A stretch of DNA of 64,000 bases from Planctomycetota bacterium (GTDB lineage Bacteria; Planctomycetota; Planctomycetia; Pirellulales; UBA1268): NCBI GenBank assembly GCA_016872555.1, contig VGZO01000009.1:1-64000 (forward strand). The letters are read 5' to 3'. Below are positions 18,087 to 27,495 of this stretch, piece after piece. The position numbers and the translations under genes were made by a program. How positions within the stretch are numbered: position 1 is the first letter of the stretch; the number at the start of each line of letters is the position of its first letter. The notes beneath the pieces are model-generated. The model searched no databases. It saw only the letters and a list, made by a program, of their open reading frames with translations, and had not been told where the DNA came from.

Positions 18087-20021
18087 TCACGAGGCGGCGT
18101 CGAGGTAGGGATCCTGGCTCATCTGGATGTGGGCCTCGGCCCGCTGGCGCTCGACGTATTCGAGCACGCGCCGCTGGCGCACGTGCCGCGCCTCGACGAT
18201 CCGCTGGGCACGCTGGAACACCCGCAGCACGCCCTCGGGATCGGCGTCGAGCCGCCCACGCTGCCGGGCGACGATCCGCGCCGCCTTCTCCGGCCCGTGG
18301 GCGCCGACGAGGATCTCGTCGTCGAGGGCGACGTACTGCCGCCACGTGCCCGGGTCTCCCTGGCGGCCGGAGCGGCCGACGAGCTGGCGGTCGATCCGTT
18401 GCGAGTCGTGGAGCTCGGTGCAGATCACGTGCAGGCCGCCGAGCTCCTCGACGCCGGGGCCGAGCTTGATGTCGGTGCCGCGGCCGGCCATGTTCGTCGA
18501 CACCGTGATCTGCCCGCGCTGGCCGGCGGCGGCGACGATCTCCGCCTCGCGCTCGATGTGGCGGGCGTTGAGCACGGTGTGCTCGAGGCCGGCCGCGGTG
18601 AGGAGGCGCGAGAGTTCCTCCGACCGGTCGATCGAACGCGAGCCGATCAGCACCGGCCTCCCGGCGGCGTGGAGCTCGGCCGTCTCGGCCACGATCCGCG
18701 CGAACTTCTCCCCCTGCGTCGCGGTGACGACCGCGGGGAGCCGGCGGCGGATCGCCGGCCGGTGGGTCGGCACGAGGGCGACGGCGACGCCGTAGGTCCG
18801 GCTGATCTCGCGGCCGCTGGAGGCGATCGTCCCGGTCATCCCGCCGAGATGCGGCCAGCGCGCGAACAGGTCCTGGATCGTGATCCGGGCGGCATGTCCG
18901 GAGGGGACCGTGACCTCGACCCCCTCCTTCGCCTCGACCGCCTGGTGGAGCCCGTCGCGCCACGTCCGCCCCTCGGCGGCGCGGCCGGTGAACTCGTCGA
19001 TGATCACGATCTTGCCGTCGCGGACGACGTACTGCCGGTCGCGGATGAAGGCGACCTTCGCGCGGACCGCGCGCTCGACCGCCTCGTAGATCGCCAGCAA
19101 GCTGAGCTGGTCGAGGAGCGTCGAGCGCGGCATCGCGCGGACGCGGCTCCGCCCGGGCCCGAGCAGCTCGCAGCTCTTCTTCTGCGGGTCGAACTCGAAG
19201 TCTTCCGTGGCGTCGAGCGCCTCGGCGGCCTGGGCCGCGAACCGGAACAGCTTCTGCTGCACCGCCTGGGCCTGCCCCGGTGGCGCCGAGATGATCAGCG
19301 GCGTCCGCGCCTCGTCGATGAGGACGTTGTCGGCTTCATCGACCAGCGCGAACCAGTAGGGGCGCTGGAGGAGGCGCGGCGCGCCGGCCCCGTGGCGGCC
19401 GGTGAGCGCCGCGCCCAGGTCGCCGCGCCCCTCGGCGATCTCGCGCGCCATCAGCCGGTCCTTGAGGAAGTCGAAGCCGAACTCCTTGGCGGTGCCGTAG
19501 GTGATGTCCTCGGCGTAGGCCGACCGGCGGACGTCGAAATCCATCTGCGACTGGATGATGCCGACCGACAGCCCGAGCTTCTCGTAGACCGGGCCCATCC
19601 ATTCGGCATCGCGGCGCACGAGGTAGTCGTTGACCGTCGCCAGGTGGGCCCCCTTGCCGGCCAGCGCGTAGAGCGCCAGCGGCAGCGTCGCGACCAGGGT
19701 CTTCCCCTCGCCGGTCTGCATCTCGACGATCGCGCCACGGACCAGCGCCACCCCGGCGAGAAGCTGGACGTCGTAGTGGCGCAGGCCGATGCTCCGGCGG
19801 GCCGCCTCACGGGTCGCCGCGAAGCTCTCGACGAGCACCGCCTCGACCGGCTCGCCGGCCTTCACGCGGTAGGCCAGCGACCGCACCGTGCGGCGCAGCG
19901 CCGCATCGCTCTGCTGCTCGTAGGCCGGGGCCAGCTCCTCGATCCGCGCGACCGTCCGCCAGTCGGCGGCGCCGAGCGCCGATCGCGTCGGCAGCGCGAA
20001 GCGCGCGAGGAAGTCGAGCAT
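18087..20021 (-). CDS. short SecA paralogue (preprotein translocase ATPase)
   Basis: Motor ATPase of the Sec pathway or a paralogue with specialised substrates. 644 residues: Walker A EMQTGEGKTL, VNDYLVRRDAEWMG, ITYGTAKEFGFDFLKDRL, Walker B LVDEADNVLIDEARTPLI, a preprotein-binding insert, GGMTGT and NMAGRGTDIKLGPG. Helicase-like domains are complete, but it ends soon after QLVGRSGRQGDPG and a basic helix, so the helical scaffold is reduced and the C-terminal zinc tail is absent. Canonical SecA is about 850-1000 residues. Gaps of 115 and 157 bp separate it from the lipoprotein upstream and the TolC-like gene downstream. It is probably not the housekeeping SecA. Confidence 0.9.
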   Translation of the reverse strand: MLDFLARFALPTRSALGAADWRTVARIEELAPAYEQQSDAALRRTVRSLAYRVKAGEPVEAVLVESFAATREAARRSIGLRHYDVQLLAGVALVRGAIVEMQTGEGKTLVATLPLALYALAGKGAHLATVNDYLVRRDAEWMGPVYEKLGLSVGIIQSQMDFDVRRSAYAEDITYGTAKEFGFDFLKDRLMAREIAEGRGDLGAALTGRHGAGAPRLLQRPYWFALVDEADNVLIDEARTPLIISAPPGQAQAVQQKLFRFAAQAAEALDATEDFEFDPQKKSCELLGPGRSRVRAMPRSTLLDQLSLLAIYEAVERAVRAKVAFIRDRQYVVRDGKIVIIDEFTGRAAEGRTWRDGLHQAVEAKEGVEVTVPSGHAARITIQDLFARWPHLGGMTGTIASSGREISRTYGVAVALVPTHRPAIRRRLPAVVTATQGEKFARIVAETAELHAAGRPVLIGSRSIDRSEELSRLLTAAGLEHTVLNARHIEREAEIVAAAGQRGQITVSTNMAGRGTDIKLGPGVEELGGLHVICTELHDSQRIDRQLVGRSGRQGDPGTWRQYVALDDEILVGAHGPEKAARIVARQRGRLDADPEGVLRVFQRAQRIVEARHVRQRRVLEYVERQRAEAHIQMSQDPYLDAAS

Positions 20022-20136
20022 CGGACCGGGGCCTCTGGGGGGATGCCGCACCTGCGGCCCTGCCCACGATACCACGCTCCAGCGCCCGGGCCGTCTCCCG
20101 GCGGGGAGGCGGGGCGACCGATCGCCGCCGCGCGGC

Positions 20137-20955
20137 TCAGTAGCGGGCCGGCAGCGCCGGGGTCGTCCGCGCCGGTGGCAGCCCGCCGGGGTCGGTGAAC
20201 GGCCACCAGCTGCCGTTGACCGTCTGCTGCTGCGGCGCCTGCGGCAGGGCCTGCTGCACCTGGTTGGTCAGCGCCTGCTGCCCCTGCTGGACGTTCTGCT
20301 GGAGCTGGTTGTTGAACCCCTGCTGGTACTGGTTGGCGGTCGCCTGGAGCTGGTTGTTGAGCTGCGCCTGCTGCTGGGCGAGCGTCTGCTGCGCCTGATT
20401 GGCGAACTGCTGCGGTTGCTGCTGGAGTTGGGCCGCGTACTGCTGCGCCTGCTGGTTGAGGCCCTGGCCGTATTGGTTGGCCTGGTTGGCCAGCTGCTGG
20501 GGGTATTGCTGGATGGTGGGGGGAGCGGCGGCCTGACCCGATTGCGCCCACGTCCACGACGAATTGGGAGCGGTGGCCTGCGGAGGGGCGAGCGACGGCG
20601 CGGCGACGGTCGCAGGCGCGGCGGCGGTGGGCCAGGCCGACGTCGTCGGGCCGGGCATCACCGGCGCGGCCGGGGGATACGCGGCCCCCTGCGGCGTGGC
20701 GACGTAGCCGCCGTAGGGCGCCGGCTGGCCGGTCATGCCGGTGGCCGGCGGTGGGACCGTGGTCGGGTAGGCGCCATACACCGGGGTCGCCCCCTGCGGC
20801 GGTGTCTGGCAGCCGGCGAGGAGCGTGAGGAGGAGCGAAGCCAACGTCGCCGCCACCAGGCACAAGGCCGGCCGGTGCGCGGCGGACAGCCTTGAAACCG
20901 CAGCCGCTGCATCGCGGCCAGGCCCCGGCGTGCGACGGGAGGTGGATTGGGGCAC
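20137..20955 (-). CDS. Gln-rich lipoprotein
   Basis: A 272-residue lipoprotein with lipobox LLAGC after a hydrophobic leader (cysteine near residue 40), so it should be lipid-anchored. The middle is Pro/Ala-rich. The last 120 residues are a Gln/Asn-rich tract built from degenerate units such as QQAQQYAAQLQQQPQQ and LNNQLQATANQYQQG, likely an extended or coiled-coil structure, and the protein ends in a TVNGSWWPFTDPGG motif. The start is the GTG at 20955, six bases after GGAGAG. No function is recognised. It is upstream of secA and divergent from queG across 157 bp. Confidence 0.78.
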   Translation of the reverse strand: MPQSTSRRTPGPGRDAAAAVSRLSAAHRPALCLVAATLASLLLTLLAGCQTPPQGATPVYGAYPTTVPPPATGMTGQPAPYGGYVATPQGAAYPPAAPVMPGPTTSAWPTAAAPATVAAPSLAPPQATAPNSSWTWAQSGQAAAPPTIQQYPQQLANQANQYGQGLNQQAQQYAAQLQQQPQQFANQAQQTLAQQQAQLNNQLQATANQYQQGFNNQLQQNVQQGQQALTNQVQQALPQAPQQQTVNGSWWPFTDPGGLPPARTTPALPARY

Positions 20956-21112
20956 GACAGGCTCTCCACGGCGGTTGGGTTCTGGTGGCGCGGCGGGGAG
21001 AATAGCGATCGTCACCTGCCGGTCCAGACCAGTTCCACAGGCTGCCCGTCGGTCGCCACGCCGCGCTGCCCGCCCTGCCGCCCCGAACCCCGTTTCCCGA
21101 TCACCCCCGCCG

Positions 21113-22324
21113 ATGCAGCCTGCCTGCACCTCCACGTCCGGTGCCGCGTCGCCGCCCCCCGACCTGGTCGCGCTGCTCCGCGCCGCCGCCGCCGCCATCG
21201 GCTTTTCCCGGCTCGGGATCGCCGCCGTCGGTGACCGCGATCCACTCGTCCACGCCCGCTTCCGCGCGTGGCTCGACGCCGGCCGCGCCGGGCCGATGGC
21301 CGGCTGGCTCGAAGCCCACGAGCCACTGCGCCGCGATCCGGCCACGCTCCTCGCCGGCGTCCGCAGCGCGATCATGCTCGCCACCGACCACCCGCCGGCC
21401 GCCGCCGACCCCGCTCCCCCGGGGCGCGGGCGTGTGGCGAGCTACGCATGGGGCGACGACTACCACGACCTCCTCAGGCGCCGCGTCAACGCGTTGGGAG
21501 CCTGGCTCGAGGAGCGCCTTCCCGGCTGCCGGACGCGCGGCGTCGTCGACTCGGCGCCGTTCGCGGAGCGCGAGTTCGGCTGGCTGGCGGGGCTGGGCTG
21601 GTTTGGCAAAAACACGATGCTCATCGACCCACGGGCCGGCAGCCATTTCTTCCTCGCGGCCCTGCTCACCGACGCCGTCCTCCCGGGCGACGCCCCGATC
21701 CACGTCGACCACTGCGGGACCTGCACCGCCTGCCTCGACGCCTGCCCGACGGGGGCCCTCGTCGAACCGCGGATCCTCGACGCCGGGCTGTGTGTGAGTG
21801 CACTGTCGATCGAAGAGCGCGGGGCGGTGCCGGTGGAACTCCGGCCGGGAATGGGCGACTGGATCTTCGGTTGCGACGAGTGCCAACGCGTCTGCCCGTG
21901 GAACCGGCTCGCGCCGGGCAGCGCCGAGCCGACCTTCGCCCCGCGCGGCGGCGCGACGACGCTCGACCTCGCCGACCTCCTGGCGCTCGACGAGGAGGCG
22001 TTTCGCCGGCGCTTCCGTGGCGCGCCGCTGCTCCGCGCCAAGCGTGCCGGCCTGGCGCGCAGCGCCGCGGTGGCGCTGGGAAACCAGGCGGCCAGCGGCG
22101 ACGACGCCCACGCCCGCCGGGCGGTGGCAGCGCTCGCCGCGGCACTCGCCGATCCGGTCGCGATGGTCCGCGGCGCCGCCGCCTGGGCGCTGGGCCGTTG
22201 GCGGGCGGCGGGCGCGGCCGCGGCGGGCGGGCCCCTCGCCGCCCGCCTCGCGGTCGAGACCGACGCCGCCGTCCGCGACGAACTGTCCGCCGCCCTGGCC
22301 GACGCCGGGGACGGCCCGCCGTGA
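21113..22324 (+). CDS. queG: epoxyqueuosine reductase
   Basis: Cobalamin- and Fe-S-dependent enzyme that reduces epoxyqueuosine to queuosine in tRNA. 403 residues with catalytic D146 in VVDSAPF, GWFGKNTMLI, and two [4Fe-4S] motifs: C201-x2-C204-x2-C207-x3-C211-P, and C254-x2-C257-x3-C261-P with C227. Residues about 310-403 form HEAT-like helical repeats (AWALGRWRAAG), as in longer QueG proteins. The ATG at 21113 matches the family N-terminus although no strong ribosome site is visible. It converges on the second dus gene, another tRNA modifier, with 56 bp between. Confidence 0.94.
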   Translation: MQPACTSTSGAASPPPDLVALLRAAAAAIGFSRLGIAAVGDRDPLVHARFRAWLDAGRAGPMAGWLEAHEPLRRDPATLLAGVRSAIMLATDHPPAAADPAPPGRGRVASYAWGDDYHDLLRRRVNALGAWLEERLPGCRTRGVVDSAPFAEREFGWLAGLGWFGKNTMLIDPRAGSHFFLAALLTDAVLPGDAPIHVDHCGTCTACLDACPTGALVEPRILDAGLCVSALSIEERGAVPVELRPGMGDWIFGCDECQRVCPWNRLAPGSAEPTFAPRGGATTLDLADLLALDEEAFRRRFRGAPLLRAKRAGLARSAAVALGNQAASGDDAHARRAVAALAAALADPVAMVRGAAAWALGRWRAAGAAAAGGPLAARLAVETDAAVRDELSAALADAGDGPP

Positions 22325-22380
22325 CCGCGGCGCCGGTGCCGGCCGCTGCGACTTCGCCGGGCGATCGGCCTCCGCGGCGC

Positions 22381-23463
22381 TCAGCCCTCGGCGTCGCCGG
22401 CGGAGCAATCGACCGTCTCGTCGACGTCGGCCGAGGGATCGCGCCCCGGGCCGTCGGCGGCGTAGAAACGGTCGAGCACCCGCTGCCAATCGTCGTTCAC
22501 CTTGACGGCCACGAACGCGTCGCGGACGGCGCGCGGCTCGGGGTGGAGGCGGGCGTATTTGATGGCGAACTTGCGCATCTGCCGGCCGGCGAGCGCCTCG
22601 CCGTGGAGTTCGACCGCCAGCTCCCAATGCTCGCGGAGCATGTCGCGCTGCCGGTGGATCGTCGGCGGGGGGAGGGGAGGGCCGCCGGCCAGCAGCGCGG
22701 CGGTCTGGGCGAAGATCCACGGATTGCCGATCGCCCCCCGGGCGATGCTCACCCCGTCGACGCCGGTGCGCTCGAGCATCGCCAGGCAGGCCTCGGCCGA
22801 GAACAGGTCGCCGGAGCCGAACACCGTCCGCGCGCCGGCGTGGCGCTTGACCGCGGCGAGGAACGACCAATCGCTCGGCCCGACATATTTCTGCTGCACG
22901 GTGCGGCCATGGACCGTGATCGCCGCGACGCCGTGAGCGAACGCGCCGTCGAAGATCCGCCAGAACCGGTCGGCGCTGTCGGCCGAGTCATCGAGGCCGC
23001 GGCGCATCTTGAGCGTCACCGGCACGTGCTGCGGCACCGCGTCGCGGACGCGGGCGACGATCTCCAGTGCCGTCTCGGGCACGCCGAGGAGGTAGCCGCC
23101 GCGGCAGCGGCCCAGCACCTTCTTCACCGGGCAGCCGAAGTTGATGTCGATGACGTCGAATCCCTCCTCGACGAGCTTCAGCGCCGCCGGCGGGAACTGC
23201 TCCGGGTCGGCCCCCATCAGTTGGCCCCCGACGGGATGCTCCTCGTCGGCCACGGCGAGCCGGGCGCGGTTGCGCGGGTGGCGGCCGGCGGTGACCACGA
23301 ACTGGTCGAGGAGCACTTCGCCGAGGGCGTAGGCGGCGCCGTGACGGCGGGCGAGCACCCGCATCGCCCGGTCGCTGTACCCGGAGAGGGCCGCCTGGAT
23401 CAGCGGCGACCCGAGCCGGACGCCGCCGATCGCCGGGCCCCTGTCGGCCGTGGGAGTGGTCAC
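22381..23463 (-). CDS. tRNA-dihydrouridine synthase, second copy
   Basis: A 360-residue Dus-family flavoenzyme: LIQAALSGYSDRAMR in place of the usual APM motif, DINFGCPVKKVLGRCRGGYLL with the catalytic Cys, TLKMRRGLD, ITVHGRT, FGSGDLFS and GVSIARGAIGNPWIF. It differs clearly from the copy at 15366-16493, so it should be another specificity class rather than a recent duplicate. The start is a GTG at 23463 that overlaps the zwf stop (GTGA), tying it to the pentose-phosphate operon; zwf makes the NADPH that Dus enzymes consume. Confidence 0.9.
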   Translation of the reverse strand: MTTPTADRGPAIGGVRLGSPLIQAALSGYSDRAMRVLARRHGAAYALGEVLLDQFVVTAGRHPRNRARLAVADEEHPVGGQLMGADPEQFPPAALKLVEEGFDVIDINFGCPVKKVLGRCRGGYLLGVPETALEIVARVRDAVPQHVPVTLKMRRGLDDSADSADRFWRIFDGAFAHGVAAITVHGRTVQQKYVGPSDWSFLAAVKRHAGARTVFGSGDLFSAEACLAMLERTGVDGVSIARGAIGNPWIFAQTAALLAGGPPLPPPTIHRQRDMLREHWELAVELHGEALAGRQMRKFAIKYARLHPEPRAVRDAFVAVKVNDDWQRVLDRFYAADGPGRDPSADVDETVDCSAGDAEG

Positions 23464-24932
23464 GTCGGCACCGGGGGTCCGGTGAGCACCGGGCAGGTGT
23501 CGAACCACGTCCGTCCCTGCGCCGCCATCCAGTCGGCGCTGGCCTGCGGCCCCCAGTGGCCCGGCTCATAGCGCGCCAGCGCCGGCTGGTCGCTGCCCGC
23601 CCAGGCGCGGGCGACGGGGTCGATGATCTCCCACGACTTCTCCACCTCGTCGGCACGGGCGAACAAGCTGGCGTCGCCGGTGAGGACGTCGAGGAGGAGG
23701 GGCTCGTAGGCCTCGGGCAACCGCCCGGAAAACTCGCGCGAGTAGCTGAACTCGAGGTCGGTCAGGCGCAACTGCATCCCGGCGCCGGGGACCTTGGTGT
23801 GGAAGTGGAGCTGGATCCCCTCGGCGGGCTGGATCTGGATCACGAGCCGGTTGGCCTCACGGGCCACGCGCCGCTTCGACGACGCGAACAGTTCCAGCGG
23901 CGGCTGGCGGAACCCGATCACGATCTGCGTCGTCCGGCACGACATGCACTTGCCGCTGCGGAGGTAGAACGGCACCCCTTGCCAGCGCCAGTTGTCGACC
24001 TCGAGGCGCAGCGTTGCGAACGTCGCCGTGCGGCTGTCGACCGCCACGCCCGGCTCGGCGAGGTAGCCGGCATACTGCCCGCGGACGCCGGCGGCGGCGA
24101 CTTCGGCGGGCTCCAGCGGCCGGATCGCCTCGAGGACCTTGACCTTCTCGTTCCGGACCGCCGTCGCCTGGAAGCGGACCGGGGCTTCCATCGCCGTGAT
24201 CATGAGGAGTTGGAGGAGGTGGTTTTGGAACATGTCGCGGAGGACGCCGGCCGAGTCGTAGTAGGCCCCGCGGCGCCCCACCGGCACCTCCTCGGCGACG
24301 GTGATCTGGACGTGGTCGATGTAGCGGCGATTCCAGACCGGCTCGAAGATCGTGTTGGCGAAGCGGAGGGCGAGGATGTTCTGGACCGACTCTTTCCCCA
24401 GGTAATGGTCGATGCGGTAGACCTGGCTCTCGCTGAACACCGCGTGGAGCCGGGCATTGAGCTGCCGCGCGGTCGCCAGGTCGGTGCCGAACGGCTTCTC
24501 GACGACGATCCGCCGCGGTCCGGCCGTCTCGGCGGCCATCCCCAGGCTGCCGAGCGCCGCGACCACCGGCTCGTAAAACTGCGGCGCGGTGGCGAGGTAG
24601 TAGACGCGCGTCGCCCCTGCCGCTCCCTCGAGGCTCGCCAGCCGCTCGCCGAGCCTGGCGACGTCGTCGTGCGAGGCGATGTCGCCGGGCTGGTAGTGGA
24701 GCCGCGCGGCGAACACCGGCCAGCTCGCGGCGTCGAAGCCGTCGGCATGAACGCGTGTCGATTCGAGGAGCGCGGCCCGCCAGGCGTCGTCGGAGAACGG
24801 CGTCCGCGAGAAGCCGACGATCCGCGTCTCGGCGGGCAGGACCCCGGCGCGCGACAGGCTCCACAGCGCCGGGACGAGCTTCCGCGACGTCAGGTCGCCG
24901 GAGGCGCCGAAGATCACGATCGTGTGCGACAT
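23460..24932 (-). CDS. zwf: glucose-6-phosphate 1-dehydrogenase
   Basis: Oxidises glucose 6-phosphate to 6-phosphogluconolactone, generating NADPH. 490 residues with nucleotide-binding FGASGDLTSRKL at 8-19, EKPFGTDLATA, the active-site RIDHYLGKESVQN and YLRSGKCM. Length is normal. It lies 41 bp after the SDR gene and overlaps the second dus gene. No 6-phosphogluconolactonase (pgl) is in the cluster. Confidence 0.97.
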   Translation of the reverse strand: MSHTIVIFGASGDLTSRKLVPALWSLSRAGVLPAETRIVGFSRTPFSDDAWRAALLESTRVHADGFDAASWPVFAARLHYQPGDIASHDDVARLGERLASLEGAAGATRVYYLATAPQFYEPVVAALGSLGMAAETAGPRRIVVEKPFGTDLATARQLNARLHAVFSESQVYRIDHYLGKESVQNILALRFANTIFEPVWNRRYIDHVQITVAEEVPVGRRGAYYDSAGVLRDMFQNHLLQLLMITAMEAPVRFQATAVRNEKVKVLEAIRPLEPAEVAAAGVRGQYAGYLAEPGVAVDSRTATFATLRLEVDNWRWQGVPFYLRSGKCMSCRTTQIVIGFRQPPLELFASSKRRVAREANRLVIQIQPAEGIQLHFHTKVPGAGMQLRLTDLEFSYSREFSGRLPEAYEPLLLDVLTGDASLFARADEVEKSWEIIDPVARAWAGSDQPALARYEPGHWGPQASADWMAAQGRTWFDTCPVLTGPPVPT

Positions 24933-24973
24933 CGGCTCCCGGGGCAGCCGCCCGGTCCTGGGGGCATCGGCCG

Positions 24974-25753
24974 TCAGAATCGCATCCCGGTGAAGCCGCC
25001 GTCGACGTACAGCGCCGTGCCGGTGATGAAGCTCCCCGCCACCGGGGCGCAGAGCAGCAACGCCGCGCCGACGAGCTCCTCCGGGTTGCCGAAGCGGTTC
25101 ATCGGTGTCTGCCCCATGATCGCCGCCGTCCGCTCCGGGGAGAGGATCCGCCGGTTCTGTTCGGCGGGGAAGAACCCGGGGCAGAGGACGTTGACGCGCA
25201 CCCCGCGCGGGGCGAGCTCACGGGCGACGTTCTGCGTGTAGTTGACGACCGCCGCCTTCGACGCCGAGTAGATGAACACCTTCGACAGCGGCTTGTCGGC
25301 GGAGACGCTGCCGAGGTTGAGGATCGCCCCGCCGCCGGCGGCGGCCATCGCCGCCCCGAACACCTGGCAGCCGAGGTGGGTGCTCTTGAGGTTCGTATCG
25401 AGGACGCGGTCGTAGTCGTCGTCGGGGATCTCGAAATACGGGATCGCCGAGTTCACCCCGGCGCAGTTGACGAGGATGTCGGCCCGTCCCGTCTCGGCGA
25501 GCGTGGCGGCCAGCAGCGCCTCGACGCTCCCGCGCTCGGTCGCCTCGACGGCGACGAACGTCGCCTGCCCGCCGGCGGCGCGGATCGCGTCGACCCGGGC
25601 GGCGCCGCGGTCGGCCCCCCGACCGGCGACGACGACCAACGCCCCGGCCGAGGCCAGCCCCTCGGCCAGCGCCCCGCCGAGGACGCCGGTGCCGCCGACG
25701 ACGACCGCGGTCCGACCGGAGAGCCCGAACAGCCGCTCGAGCGCCGTGGCCAT
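24974..25753 (-). CDS. short-chain dehydrogenase/reductase
   Basis: A 259-residue NAD(P)-dependent oxidoreductase of the classical SDR family: nucleotide loop VVGGTGVLGGALA, NCAG at about 96, catalytic Ser in NLGSVSADKP and YSASKAAVV. The second half resembles sugar-acid oxidoreductases such as gluconate 5- or mannonate dehydrogenases. Its ATG directly follows the gnd stop with no gap, and zwf is next, so the substrate is probably gluconate or a related sugar acid. The specificity is inference. Confidence 0.88.
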   Translation of the reverse strand: MATALERLFGLSGRTAVVVGGTGVLGGALAEGLASAGALVVVAGRGADRGAARVDAIRAAGGQATFVAVEATERGSVEALLAATLAETGRADILVNCAGVNSAIPYFEIPDDDYDRVLDTNLKSTHLGCQVFGAAMAAAGGGAILNLGSVSADKPLSKVFIYSASKAAVVNYTQNVARELAPRGVRVNVLCPGFFPAEQNRRILSPERTAAIMGQTPMNRFGNPEELVGAALLLCAPVAGSFITGTALYVDGGFTGMRF

Positions 25754-27214
25754 CTATGCCTTCCCCCGGGCCGGCACCGGGCGCCGCAGGTCGAGCCACT
25801 CGCTGTGGAACGTCCCCGGCCGATCGGTGCGCTGGTAGGTGTGGGATCCGAAGTAGTCGCGCTGCGCCTGGAGGAGGTTGGCCGGCAGCCGGGCGCTTCG
25901 GTAGCCGTCGTAATAGGCCAGCGCCGCCATGAACGCCGGCGTCGGCACGCCGTGGGCCGCGGCGGTCGCGACGACATGCCGCCAGCCGGTCTGGGCATTC
26001 GCCAGCGCCTGCTGGAAATAGGGGGCGAGCATCAGGTTCTCGAGGTTCTTGTCGCCGCTGAACGCCTCGGCGATCCGCTCGAGGAACTGCGCCCGGATGA
26101 TGCAGCCGCCACGCCACAGCATCGCGATCGAGCGGTAGTCGAGCGGCCAGTCGTGCTCCTTGGCCGCCGCCGCGAGCTGCACGAAGCCCTGGGCGTAGCT
26201 GGCGATCTTCGAGGCATACAGGGCGTGGCGCACGTCCTCGACGAACGCCTGCGTGTCGCCGCTCCACGTGGCCGACGGTCCGACGAGCTTGGCACTCGCG
26301 CGGGTCCGCGCCTCCTTCATCGCCGACAGCGTCCGCGCGTAGACCGCCTCGGTGACCAGCGTGCTGGGAACGCCGAGGTCGAGGGCCAGCTGGCTCATCC
26401 ACTTCCCCGTGCCCTTGGCGCCGGCGGCGTCGAGGATCGAGTCGACGAGGAACTCGCCGGTTTCCGGGTCGCGGGCGGTGAAGATGTCGCGGGTGATCTC
26501 GATCAGGTAGCTGTCGAGCTCGCCGCGGTTCCAGTCGGCGAACACGGCGGCGAGCTCGTCGTTGCCGAGGCCGGCGACCTGGCGGAGGAGCCAGTAGGCC
26601 TCGCAGATCAGCTGCATGTCGCCATATTCGATCCCGTTGTGGACCATCTTGACGTAATGGCCCGCGCCGCGCGGCCCGATCCATTCGCAGCAGGGGATGT
26701 CGGCCTTGGGGCCGACCTTGGCGGCGATCGCCTGGAGGATCGGCTTCAGCGCCGGCCACGCCGCCGGCGATCCCGACGGCATCAGGCTCGGCCCCTTCAG
26801 CGCTCCCTCCTCGCCGCCGGAGACGCCCATCCCGACGTACAAAAGCCCGTTGGCCTCGACCTCCTTGGTGCGCCGTTCGGTGTCGGCGGGATAGGTATTG
26901 CCCCCGTCGATGAGGATGTCGCCCTTGGAGAGCAGCGGCGTGAGCGTGCGGATCAGGTCGTCGACCGCCGGCCCGGCCTTGACCATCATCATCACCTTCC
27001 GCGGCGGCTTGAGCGCCGCGACGAGGTCCTCGAGCGAATGGCACCCGACCACGTGGGGCTGCTTGCCCCGGCCGGCGGTAAACGCGTCGGTGACGCTCGC
27101 GGTGCGGTTGTAGACGGCGATCGGCACCCCGCGGCTGGCGACGTTGAGCGCCAGGTTTTCCCCCATCACGGCGAGGCCGATGAGACCGAAATCACACGTC
27201 GCCTGCTTGGCCAT
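25754..27214 (-). CDS. gnd: 6-phosphogluconate dehydrogenase, decarboxylating
   Basis: Converts 6-phosphogluconate to ribulose 5-phosphate with NADP reduction. 486 residues: GLIGLAVMGENLALN, IDGGNTYPADTERR, GVSGGEEGA and the active-site HYVKMVHNGIEYGDMQ, with the long C-terminal form of the family. The start at 27214 follows GGGAG by seven bases; an in-frame ATG at 27253 is less likely. It is the first gene of gnd-SDR-zwf-dus. Confidence 0.96.
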   Translation of the reverse strand: MAKQATCDFGLIGLAVMGENLALNVASRGVPIAVYNRTASVTDAFTAGRGKQPHVVGCHSLEDLVAALKPPRKVMMMVKAGPAVDDLIRTLTPLLSKGDILIDGGNTYPADTERRTKEVEANGLLYVGMGVSGGEEGALKGPSLMPSGSPAAWPALKPILQAIAAKVGPKADIPCCEWIGPRGAGHYVKMVHNGIEYGDMQLICEAYWLLRQVAGLGNDELAAVFADWNRGELDSYLIEITRDIFTARDPETGEFLVDSILDAAGAKGTGKWMSQLALDLGVPSTLVTEAVYARTLSAMKEARTRASAKLVGPSATWSGDTQAFVEDVRHALYASKIASYAQGFVQLAAAAKEHDWPLDYRSIAMLWRGGCIIRAQFLERIAEAFSGDKNLENLMLAPYFQQALANAQTGWRHVVATAAAHGVPTPAFMAALAYYDGYRSARLPANLLQAQRDYFGSHTYQRTDRPGTFHSEWLDLRRPVPARGKA

Positions 27215-27495
27215 CGAAAGGCTCCCGGTGGGGTGGCTGTCGGTCGGGGGCACGGTCCGTGGTCCCCGAGTCGGCGGCTACTCTATCGGTCCGCCCCCGG
27301 GCCTGCCAAACCGCGGCGGCGGGCCGCCGAACGGGCAGACTGAAGACCGCCGCGGGATTCTGCCGATCTTTCCGCGGGGTCCGGTGCACGCGTCACGAAG
27401 CGCCCGACCGGTTCGACCCCCGGCCGCCGTCACTGCTTGACCAGCCTTCCCGGGTTGCCGTAGCGTGAAGGGGTCAGGGAAAGCTCCCGCACACG

